A stretch of DNA of 8,948 bases, taken from the NCBI GenBank assembly GCA_013336035.1, contig JAAXUL010000272.1, forward strand, positions 1 through 8,948. Reading direction: 5' to 3'. Positions 1-5,287 of the stretch are shown here, one piece after another. The position numbers were made by a program, and so were the translations under genes. Within the stretch, counting starts at the first letter, position 1. Each line of letters begins with the position of its first letter. Origin of the DNA: Chloroflexales bacterium (GTDB lineage Bacteria; Chloroflexota; Chloroflexia; Chloroflexales; Chloroflexaceae). The notes under the pieces were generated by a model that was given only the letters and a program-made list of their open reading frames with translations, had not been told where the DNA came from and did no database searches.

Positions 1-1
1 G

Positions 2-562
2 CGCCGCAGGCAGGTCAAGAACTTCTTCGCGCTGCTGATGCTCGCCAATGGCACGCCGATGTTCTGCGCTGGCGACGAGTTCCTCAACACCCAGCGCGGC
101 AACAACAACCCCTACAACCAGGACAACGAGATCACCTGGCTCGACTGGGATCTGCTCGAGCCCAATCACGAGATCTTTCGCTTCTTCAAGACGATGATCG
201 CCTTCCGCAAGGCCCACCCCTCGATCGCCCGCAGCACCTTCTGGCGCGATGATGTGCGCTGGTATGGCGTCGGCCGCGAGGTAGACTTCAGCGAGGGCTC
301 GCGCTGCCTGGCCTACTGCCTGCACGGCGCCTCGCAGCATGACGGCGACCTCTATGTGATGATCAATGCCTTCGGGGAGGGGCTGAGCTTTACGGTGCAG
401 GAGGGCGCGGCGGTCGAGTGGCGGCGTGTGGTGGACACTAGCCTGTCTAGCCCCAACGATATCGCCGAGCCCGGGCGCGAGCCTGGCCTGGCCAGCCTGG
501 AGTACTGCGTCGGCCCGCGCTCGGTGGTGGTGCTGTTCAGGCCCGTTGTCGCGGCTCAGTAG
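2..562 (+). CDS. glgX: Glycogen debranching enzyme GlgX/isoamylase type, C-terminal part (5' end outside window)
   Basis: This gene is cut by the left edge; reading from base 2 it stays open for 186 codons to a TAG at 560-562. The visible protein is the end of a GH13 debranching enzyme, which hydrolyses alpha-1,6 branches of glycogen or limit dextrin in the cytoplasm. The diagnostic stretch comes early: GTPMFCAGDEF (end of the TIM barrel), then GNNNPYNQDNEITWLDW, which closely follows the GNNN-Y-QDNE-W-DW signature of GlgX and bacterial isoamylases. RFFKTMIAFRKAHPSI is the usual barrel-closing helix. After it comes a beta-rich C-terminal domain (YVMINAF...VEWRRVVDTS...VGPRSVVVLFRP) typical of GH13 domain C. 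The catalytic residues lie upstream of the window. GlgX and TreX cannot be separated from this fragment. The next gene is convergent, so this one probably ends its transcription unit. Confidence 0.93.
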   Translation, partial: RRRQVKNFFALLMLANGTPMFCAGDEFLNTQRGNNNPYNQDNEITWLDWDLLEPNHEIFRFFKTMIAFRKAHPSIARSTFWRDDVRWYGVGREVDFSEGSRCLAYCLHGASQHDGDLYVMINAFGEGLSFTVQEGAAVEWRRVVDTSLSSPNDIAEPGREPGLASLEYCVGPRSVVVLFRPVVAAQ

Positions 563-673
563 CTGTTCTACGCCCGGCCGGCCCGCAGCCGCCAGAAGGC
601 AGGGCCAGCTTACCAGTCTCGCCCGGCCCTCTCCCCCCGCCCCGCTCCCACTTTGTACTGTTTCCTGTCTTCG

Positions 674-719
674 TCCGTGATCCGTAATGCCTGACCGGGC
701 CAGAATTACGGATCACGGA
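674..719. repeat. Perfect 15-bp inverted repeat made of TCCGTRA heptamers, between convergent genes
   Basis: TCCGTGATCCGTAAT (674-688) is matched exactly by its reverse complement at 705-719, across a 16-base centre that is itself nearly palindromic (CTG-A-CC-G-GG-C-CAG, 691-703). Each arm is two head-to-tail heptamers, TCCGTGA and TCCGTAA, plus a T. The element lies 112 bp past the glgX stop and 25 bp past the stop of the minus-strand gene ending at 744, so it is placed to stop transcription from both sides. Neither side has a run of T, so it is not a textbook intrinsic terminator. It could instead be a dispersed repeat of the genome. Confidence 0.75.
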
Positions 720-743
720 ATGGCACCGCCGAACACAGGTGAC

Positions 744-1112
744 TTACTTGCTGGCAGCGCGCGGCTTGCGTGTCGGCCGCTTGTACTCCGATACCTTTTT
801 GAGGCCGATAGCGTGCATGATTATCGAGTTGGCGCCATACTGAGCCATAACCTGAGCTTTGGCACTCTTGATCGCTTCGTGGAAGGCCCATATCGCGGCG
901 ATGGCCTGTGCGCGTATCACGTCGATCTCTCGCAGGGCGCGGCTCTCGGCCTGCTGGGCCAGAATCATCGCCGCCTCAAGCTGCTGTAGCGAGGCCGTGT
1001 TGATCGCCAGGTTTGGCGGCGCGTAGTCGTGCAGGTCCATGATGGCGAGTAGGACGGCGCGGTCGGCCTGGATGATGCTTGCCTGGATGCGGTAGATCTC
1101 GCGTGCGGACAT
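744..1112 (-). CDS. Small basic-tailed helical protein of unknown function
   Basis: A 122-residue protein starting with ATG at 1112. A good ribosome binding site (AAAGGA, 8 bases before the ATG) supports both the gene and the start. Residues 1-90 look like two or three long amphipathic helices (for example LQQLEAAMILAQQAESRAL and DVIRAQAIAAIWAFHEAIK) with no membrane segment or signal peptide. The C-terminus is different: QYGANS at 91-96, then AIGLKKVSEYKRP at 101-113, ending in a lysine/arginine-rich tail. I recall a similar pattern (YG-x-x-S, then G-L-x-K-x-S-x-x-K-R-P) in conserved hypothetical proteins of cyanobacteria and Chloroflexota, but could not check this. The basic tail could bind nucleic acid, which is only a guess. 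The gene is convergent with glgX and is preceded by the 21-bp repeat array. Confidence 0.72.
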   Translation of the reverse strand: MSAREIYRIQASIIQADRAVLLAIMDLHDYAPPNLAINTASLQQLEAAMILAQQAESRALREIDVIRAQAIAAIWAFHEAIKSAKAQVMAQYGANSIIMHAIGLKKVSEYKRPTRKPRAASK

Positions 1113-1170
1113 AGGGCGGTTCCTTTCTGTGATGAAGCTAGGACGTTTTGTGCCATAGTTGCACTCGACA

Positions 1171-1199
1171 ATAGTAGCGGCAGGCTATAATGTTGTATA
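1171..1199 (-). promoter_or_regulatory. Candidate sigma-70-type promoter for the 744-1112 gene
   Basis: On the minus strand TATACA (1199-1194) and TACTAT (1176-1171) are spaced by exactly 17 bp, each matching four of six consensus bases, in an AT-rich island otherwise unusual here. The start point would fall near 1164, leaving a leader of about 50 bases that contains the AAAGGA site. On the plus strand a perfect TATAAT occurs at 1186-1191 within the same stretch, but has no well-spaced -35 partner. Pattern match only. Confidence 0.3.
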
Positions 1200-1281
1200 G
1201 GTAACATCAGTGCTAATTCAGAGTAGTACTATCGCTAGTCGGAGGTAAGACCGTAGGGCTACCGCCGCGCCTCGCGCTTCC

Positions 1282-1487
1282 GGGGGACGACCAGAGCTAT
1301 TGGGGACGGGGCTAGAGCTATTGGGGGGACGACCAGAGCTATTGGGGGGACGACCAGAGCTATTGGGGACGGGGCCAGAGCTATTGGGGGGACGACCAGA
1401 GCTATTGGGGGGACGACCAGAGCTATTGGGGGGACGACCAGAGCTATTGGGGGGACGACCAGAGCTATTGGGGACGGGGCTAGAGCT
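1282..1487. repeat. 21-bp tandem repeat array, nine full units with partial ends
   Basis: Nine complete 21-bp units begin at 1293, 1314, 1335, 1356, 1377, 1398, 1419, 1440 and 1461. An 11-base partial unit precedes them (1282-1292) and AGAGCT follows (1482-1487). Every unit opens with AGAGCTATT. Type A continues G6 then ACGACC; type B continues GGGGACGGGGCY. The order is B, A, A, B, A, A, A, A, B, where the middle B ends in CC and the outer two in CT. All six A units are identical, so the array is young or kept uniform. There are no unique spacers and no cas genes. The plus strand carries 13 runs of four to six G. In the plus-strand frame the units read ELLGGRP. Confidence 0.95.
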
Positions 1488-1520
1488 GTGCCATTCCGCC
1501 GCAGACCTCACTCTCGCCTC

Positions 1521-1561
1521 GCTCCGCGGGTGGTGAGGGCCAAGGGCACCGCTCGCGGAGC
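1521..1561 (-). terminator. GC-rich hairpin after the metabolic operon, possible terminator
   Basis: GCTCCGCG (1521-1528) pairs perfectly with CGCGGAGC (1554-1561). Inside, after a 3x3 internal loop, GGTG (1532-1535) pairs with CACC (1547-1550). The hairpin begins 16 bases past the stop codon at 1577-1579 of the minus-strand gene, the usual place for a transcription stop. No T-run follows on the minus strand, so it would be an atypical terminator or an mRNA-stabilising end structure. Confidence 0.42.
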
Positions 1562-1576
1562 GTGGGCGGTGGGCCG

Positions 1577-2044
1577 CTATGCGGCGAGGAAGCGCGCGAC
1601 GTACGCGATCAGGGCCTGGAGGTCTGGCACCATTGGGACGCCATAGCGCTCGCAGACGATCTCGACATTAGCCCGGCGCCAGAAGCCGGGCGGGCAGCAG
1701 ACGACGAGACGCCCGTCGCGGGCGACGAGGCCAAGCTCGAGCAGCGTGACCGGCGCCTGGGTCTCGGGCGCAAAGTACATCGCCACCAGCCCGGCCCGCT
1801 CGAGGCCGGCGAGCTCCCACTCGATCTGGGCGCGCATGCGCGGGTGGCCAGCGTCCTGGGGCCAGGCCGGGTCCCAGTCGTCGCGGCGAGGGTTGAGCAA
1901 GACGCCGCCCGCGTGGGCGAGGGCCGCCTCGACGGCGGCCTGCCACGGCGCGGCGCGCCCCATCGCGATCGAGCCGGCGAGAAACACGCTGGGCACGCCC
2001 TCCGGCAGGACGATTGGCGCGGGCGGCTTCAGGGTCAGGGCCAT
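1577..2044 (-). CDS. Nucleoside 2-deoxyribosyltransferase-like protein
   Basis: A 155-residue soluble protein resembling the nucleoside 2-deoxyribosyltransferase-like family (the Pfam Nuc_deoxyri_tr2 type). Classical members exchange or hydrolyse the N-glycosidic bond of deoxynucleosides; the substrate here is unknown. Visible motifs are VFLAGSI at 20-26, NPRRDDWD at 51-58, QIEWEL at 73-78, the TLLELG stretch at 100-105 whose E103 sits where the family's catalytic glutamate is expected, and CPPGFWRRANVEIVCERYG at 117-135. I start at the ATG at 2044 because GAGG lies 7 bases upstream. A longer frame to 2098 begins MLWRRA, but that ATG is a duplicated copy of the hom gene's last codons, so it is unlikely to be a real start. 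The gene follows hom by 65 bp on the same strand and is probably cotranscribed; its link to homoserine metabolism is unclear. Confidence 0.82.
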   Translation of the reverse strand: MALTLKPPAPIVLPEGVPSVFLAGSIAMGRAAPWQAAVEAALAHAGGVLLNPRRDDWDPAWPQDAGHPRMRAQIEWELAGLERAGLVAMYFAPETQAPVTLLELGLVARDGRLVVCCPPGFWRRANVEIVCERYGVPMVPDLQALIAYVARFLAA

Positions 2045-2060
2045 AGGGCGACCTCGCGGC

Positions 2061-2120
2061 GGCGCGCCGCGCGCACAGCACGCGCGTCGCCACAGCATCT
2101 GGCGCGTCGCTACAGCATCT
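2061..2120. repeat. 20-bp imperfect tandem duplication at the 3' end of hom
   Basis: Bases 2081-2100 and 2101-2120 match at 18 of 20 positions (differences only at 2081/2101 and 2091/2111). A more degenerate third copy is visible at 2061-2080 (GGCGCGCCGC against GGCGCGTCGC, then ACAGCA). The copy at 2101-2120 holds the last codons and TAG stop of hom. In the copy at 2081-2100 the stop has become TGG, which creates a false ATG-started extension to the next gene. Confidence 0.8.
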
Positions 2121-3174
2121 CGCGCGCGGTGGCGACGATATCGGCGAGCACGCCCGCGGCGGTGACGGCCAGGCCGGCGCCGGGGCCGCGCACCACCAGG
2201 GGCCGCTCGGCGTAGCGGGCCGTGGTGAAGCTGAAGAGGTTGTCGGGCCCGCGCAGGCTCGCCAGAGGATGGTCTGCCGGCAGCACCCGCAGCCCCACGG
2301 TGGCGCCATGGGGGGTGATCGTCGCCACGTAGCGCAGGGCCCCGCCATCGGCCTTCGCCTCGGCCACGCGCTCGGCAAACGCCGCATCCAGCTCCTCCAG
2401 GTGGGCCATAAACTCATCGAGGCCCAGCTTGCCCAGCCCGGCGGAGAACCATGGCTCGGTGGGGATCTGCCCCAGCTCCCAGGGCAGGCCGCAGGTGCGC
2501 GCCAGGATGAGCGCCTTGCGGGCCACATCGGCCCCGCTCAGATCGTCGCGCGGGTCGGGCTCGGTATAGCCCAGGCGATGGGCCTCGCGCACCGCCGCCG
2601 AGAGGGGCCGGCCGGCATCGAGCTCGCCGCAGAGATAGCCGAGCGTGCCACTCATGGCCGCCTCGATGCGCGCGGGCGTGTCGCCGCTGTCGAGCAGGCC
2701 CTGGAGGGTGCTGATCACCGGGAGCCCGGCGCCCACGGTGGCCTCGTAGCGCGTGGCGCCGCGCCCGGTCAGGGCCTCGAACACGCTATGGTCGGCGCTG
2801 AGGGGCTTCTTGTTGGCCAGCACAACCCGGTGGCCCGCGGCGGCCCGGTCGGCCAGGGCCTGCTGGTGGCCGACGGCGGCCGTCACATCGACGTAGATGC
2901 CCGCGTCGCCGAGGGCGAGCGAGCGCCAGCTCATGCCGGCGCCCGACGCGGACGCCAGGGGGTGGCCGGCCTCCTTGGCGGCCAGGGCGGACTCGAGCTC
3001 GTCGGCGGTGAGGCCGCCCCGGCGGGCGCGTAGGCCCGAGCTGTCGGCCAGCGCAGCGTAGGTGAGCTTGAAGCCGTAGCGCGCGGCCAGGGCGTCGCGG
3101 TGGGTCAGCAGCTGCCGGGCCAGGGCCCGGCCAACGCCGCCGAGGCCGATCTGGACGATAGAGATTGTCTTCAT
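2110..3174 (-). CDS. hom: Homoserine dehydrogenase (no ACT domain)
   Basis: This 354-residue cytoplasmic enzyme reduces aspartate-4-semialdehyde to homoserine with NAD(P)H, the branch point towards threonine, methionine and isoleucine. The N-terminal Rossmann domain shows GLGGVG at 10-15 and NKKP at 121-124. The substrate domain shows YEATVGAGLPVI at 143-154, GTLGYL at 176-181 and GYTEPDPRDDLSGADVARK at 202-220. In this last stretch E205, D216 and K220 align with the yeast catalytic residues E208, D219 and K223. The protein ends right after the catalytic domain, so the ACT domain that gives threonine feedback in longer bacterial versions is absent. Its size matches short forms such as yeast Hom6 or the ThrA C-terminal half. 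The ATG at 3174 overlaps the upstream stop (ATGA) and GGAG lies 5 bases before it, inside the upstream gene, so translation is probably coupled. Confidence 0.95.
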   Translation of the reverse strand: MKTISIVQIGLGGVGRALARQLLTHRDALAARYGFKLTYAALADSSGLRARRGGLTADELESALAAKEAGHPLASASGAGMSWRSLALGDAGIYVDVTAAVGHQQALADRAAAGHRVVLANKKPLSADHSVFEALTGRGATRYEATVGAGLPVISTLQGLLDSGDTPARIEAAMSGTLGYLCGELDAGRPLSAAVREAHRLGYTEPDPRDDLSGADVARKALILARTCGLPWELGQIPTEPWFSAGLGKLGLDEFMAHLEELDAAFAERVAEAKADGGALRYVATITPHGATVGLRVLPADHPLASLRGPDNLFSFTTARYAERPLVVRGPGAGLAVTAAGVLADIVATAREML

Positions 3175-4067
3175 GGGATCTCCGTATCGAGCAGCTTATG
3201 CAGGGCTGAGTGGTCGAGATCGCCGTGTCCGGCCTCGACCAGGCGCTGGTAGCGCGCGGCCGTGTCGTCGAGGTGGGGCAGGCTCAGGCCCGTGGCGGCC
3301 GCGAGCGCCTGGGCGAGCCGCAGGTCTTTGAGCTGGGTGGCGGCCTTGCCGCCGGGGGCGTAGATCCGGTCGATCATGCGGCTGCCGTGGATCTGCAGCA
3401 CCTTCGAGTCGGCGAAGCCGCCCGCCAGGGCCTGCTGGAGCATACGCGGATTGACGCCCGCGGCCTCGGCCAGGGCGACCGCCTCGGCGACGGCCTCGAT
3501 GGTCAGGCCGACGATCAGCTGATTGATCACCTTGGCGGTGTGGCCGGCGCCAGGCCCGCCCACGTGGGTCACCCGGCCCAGGGCCGCCAGAACGGGGCCC
3601 GCCCGCGCGACGTCGCCTCGGGCGCCGCCCGCCATGATCGCTAGCGTGCCCGCCGCCGCGCCCTCGGGCCCGCCTGAGACCGGCGCGTCTACCCAGCCCA
3701 CGCCGCGCGCCGCCAGGGCCGCGGCGTGCTCGCGCGAGCGCGCGGGGTCCGAGCTGCCCATGTCGATCACGAGCTGCCCGGGCCGCAGGTGGGGGGCGAG
3801 CCCGGCTAGCACGGCGGCGACGGCGGTCGAGTCCGCGAGCATCAGGATGAGCGCCTCAGCCGCGGCGGCCTCGGCGAGGGTGGCTAGCAGAGGGATGCCC
3901 TCGCTCAGGGTCGGGTCGAGGGGCGAGCGGTTCCAGCCGCCGGCCAGATATCCGGCGTGGACGAGGGTGCGGGCGATGGGGCGGCCCATCAGGCCCAGCC
4001 CGAGGATGGCGATCCTCTGGGTCGTGGCTGCCCCCCCGCCCCCCTGGCCGAAGGACTTCTCCATCAT
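3171..4067 (-). CDS. NAD(P)-binding beta-hydroxyacid dehydrogenase (3-hydroxyisobutyrate dehydrogenase family)
   Basis: A 298-residue soluble oxidoreductase of the 3-hydroxyisobutyrate / tartronate semialdehyde reductase / 6-phosphogluconate-like superfamily. The dinucleotide motif GLGLMG is at 23-28, the substrate motif DAPVSGGPEGA at 127-137, and GPGAGHTAKVIN at 171-182 holds the catalytic lysine (K179) and N182. KDLRLA at 247-252 is the usual cofactor-side lysine motif. The substrate cannot be told from sequence; glyoxylate/succinic semialdehyde reductase or 3-hydroxyisobutyrate dehydrogenase are both possible. I chose the ATG at 4067 because GGGAG lies 6 bases upstream; a GTG at 4097 has no proper site, and an ATG at 4064 is equally usable. 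An unusual glycine-rich lead (residues 8-12) precedes the first strand and is encoded by a G6-C-G7 tract. The stop overlaps the start of hom, suggesting co-regulation. Confidence 0.9.
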   Translation of the reverse strand: MMEKSFGQGGGGAATTQRIAILGLGLMGRPIARTLVHAGYLAGGWNRSPLDPTLSEGIPLLATLAEAAAAEALILMLADSTAVAAVLAGLAPHLRPGQLVIDMGSSDPARSREHAAALAARGVGWVDAPVSGGPEGAAAGTLAIMAGGARGDVARAGPVLAALGRVTHVGGPGAGHTAKVINQLIVGLTIEAVAEAVALAEAAGVNPRMLQQALAGGFADSKVLQIHGSRMIDRIYAPGGKAATQLKDLRLAQALAAATGLSLPHLDDTAARYQRLVEAGHGDLDHSALHKLLDTEIP

Positions 4068-4101
4068 TGGTGGCTCCCGGTCAGCCCGCGAGTGCACCTC
4101 T

Positions 4102-4107
4102 ATTATG
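4102..4107 (-). promoter_or_regulatory. Possible -10 element for the dehydrogenase-hom operon
   Basis: On the minus strand CATAAT lies 35 bases before the preferred ATG at 4067, in the short gap after the M23 gene, and matches five of six -10 bases. Transcription from it would leave a leader of roughly 28 bases containing the GGGAG site. The -35 region is poor (TACAAG at 19 bp), so the promoter is tentative. Confidence 0.3.
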
Positions 4108-4148
4108 CCATAAGCCGGGCGATCACCTTGTAGGGGGGCGGGCCCGCG

Positions 4149-5285
4149 CTATGGCCCGAGCTGGCCCAGGTCCGGCGTCAGCATCTCTCCTCGCTCCCAG
4201 GCCCGCAGATACGTATAGGGCGGCAGCTCACCCCGGCGCGTCTGCCAGTCGTCCGGCGTGGTCGGGCGCGAGATGCCGAAGTGGAGGTGCGGCGGGGTGC
4301 TGGCGGCGTTGCCGCTCGCCCCGGTCAGGCCAAGCAGCTGCCCCGCCGCTACGCGCGCCCCGGCCTCGATCCCGTCGGCGATAGAGAGCAGGTGCGACCC
4401 GTAGTAGCGCACGCCGTCGTCGCCGACGATCGCGAGCATTACGCCGCCGCGGTCGGCCGCCACGTCGCTCGCCGGGGCCCAGTGATCCTCGCGATTGACG
4501 AAGTCGACATAACCCGACGTCGGCGCGACGAACTCGCTGCCAGCCGGGGCGAAGATGTCGGCGGCGGGGTAGTCGTGGTGGTAGGCCTCGTACGAGTAGC
4601 GGGCGCCGCGGATGGGGAACACATAGACGAAGGCCGGGGCCGGCTCGGGCGGGGCGCTCGCCGGCGTCGCGCCCGGCGCGCTCGCGGTCGGCAGGGCGAC
4701 CCGCCCCCCCTCGCCTGGCCGCTCCTGCACATCAAGGAAACGGTCGCTCATCCACCCCTCTACCCCCGCATAGCGCACCCGCAGCCACACCCGCCCCTCA
4801 GCCTGCACCGGATCGACGCAGAGCAGATCGACCGCGTCGAACTGCGCCACGGCGGCCAGCACCGCCGCCTGCTGTGTCGGCGCGGCCCGGATATTCAGCG
4901 CGGGCACATCGACGACCACGCCCAGCCCGCAGGTCGCGGGATTGGCCTGCGTGGCAGGCGCCGTGGCCGCCATCACGGGCGCCGTGGGCTCCGCCACGCC
5001 GGGCGCGGGCGTGCTGATCGCGGGGGTGGCGACGGCGGTGGCAGGCTGCTGGGTGGGCACGGCGGCGTGCGCGGCCGGCGCCGAGGGCAAGGGCGAGCTG
5101 GCCCTCGGCACGGCAGACGCGCTGATCGGCGGCGCTGTCTTGTCGGTCCTGCGAACCAGGCTATAGGCAATCGCGACGCTCAGCACAAGCAGCGCGACGC
5201 TGAAAATGACAAGGCTGATCCCGATGTAGGGCTCCAGGCGTTTGTCGGCCCGACCTTGCTGGCCGTTCTGCTCAGTTGGTTCCAT
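4149..5285 (-). CDS. Membrane-anchored SH3b-M23 peptidase (putative peptidoglycan hydrolase)
   Basis: A 378-residue protein with a short cytoplasmic N-terminus, one membrane segment at about 20-43, an Ala/Pro/Thr-rich linker (50-117), an SH3b domain (about 118-185), a second Pro-rich linker, and a C-terminal M23/LytM-like domain (about 220-340). The likely zinc ligands are H236/H237 and D243 in YHHDYPAADIFAPAG, and H335 of HLHF (333-336), with H298 (GSHLL) and H333 as the catalytic histidines. The spacing between the first His and Asp is longer than the usual HxxxD, but I recall the HHDYPA-D form from a subgroup of M23 proteins. The predicted role is cutting peptide cross-links in the wall, with SH3b as the wall-binding part. 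C119 and C156 bracket the SH3b core like the cysteines in the neighbouring gene. The ATG follows the upstream stop by 2 bp, so the two genes form an operon. No strong ribosome site is seen, which suggests coupling. Confidence 0.9.
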   Translation of the reverse strand: MEPTEQNGQQGRADKRLEPYIGISLVIFSVALLVLSVAIAYSLVRRTDKTAPPISASAVPRASSPLPSAPAAHAAVPTQQPATAVATPAISTPAPGVAEPTAPVMAATAPATQANPATCGLGVVVDVPALNIRAAPTQQAAVLAAVAQFDAVDLLCVDPVQAEGRVWLRVRYAGVEGWMSDRFLDVQERPGEGGRVALPTASAPGATPASAPPEPAPAFVYVFPIRGARYSYEAYHHDYPAADIFAPAGSEFVAPTSGYVDFVNREDHWAPASDVAADRGGVMLAIVGDDGVRYYGSHLLSIADGIEAGARVAAGQLLGLTGASGNAASTPPHLHFGISRPTTPDDWQTRRGELPPYTYLRAWERGEMLTPDLGQLGP

Positions 5286-5287
5286 AG

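Larger units (their letters stand above)
1113..1576. other. 464-bp intergenic region with tandem repeat array
   Basis: No convincing gene lies here. From the left it holds the leader and likely promoter of the minus-strand gene at 744-1112 (AT-richer, 1113-1250), the 21-bp repeat array (1282-1487), and a GC-rich hairpin (1521-1561) just past the stop of the minus-strand gene at 1577. Open frames run through the array on both strands because 21 is a multiple of three, which prevents frame-breaking stops from accumulating. They lack a ribosome binding site and read only as a seven-residue repeat. Confidence 0.8.

Noticed and set aside
1282..1487. CRISPR array
   Set aside because: Units are directly abutting 21-mers with no unique spacers, and there are no cas genes in the window.
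1218..1536. Repeat-containing small proteins on either strand across the array (1218-1511 minus, 1300-1536 plus)
   Set aside because: Frames are open only because the unit is 21 bp. The plus frame starts at a TTG inside the array, neither has a ribosome site, and flanking residues show no domain.
2045..2098. N-terminal extension of the deoxyribosyltransferase-like gene
   Set aside because: Its ATG is part of the duplicated hom 3' end and has no ribosome site; GAGG before 2044 supports the shorter start.
2269..3033. Plus-strand frame opposite hom
   Set aside because: Shadow of a gene with complete homoserine dehydrogenase motifs.
4068..4097. GTG start at 4097 for the dehydrogenase
   Set aside because: AGAGG abuts the GTG with no usable spacing, while GGGAG is well placed before the ATG at 4067.
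4138..4147. GCGGGCCCGC palindrome after the M23 gene as terminator
   Set aside because: A 10-bp palindrome with no loop or T-run, expected by chance in DNA this GC-rich.
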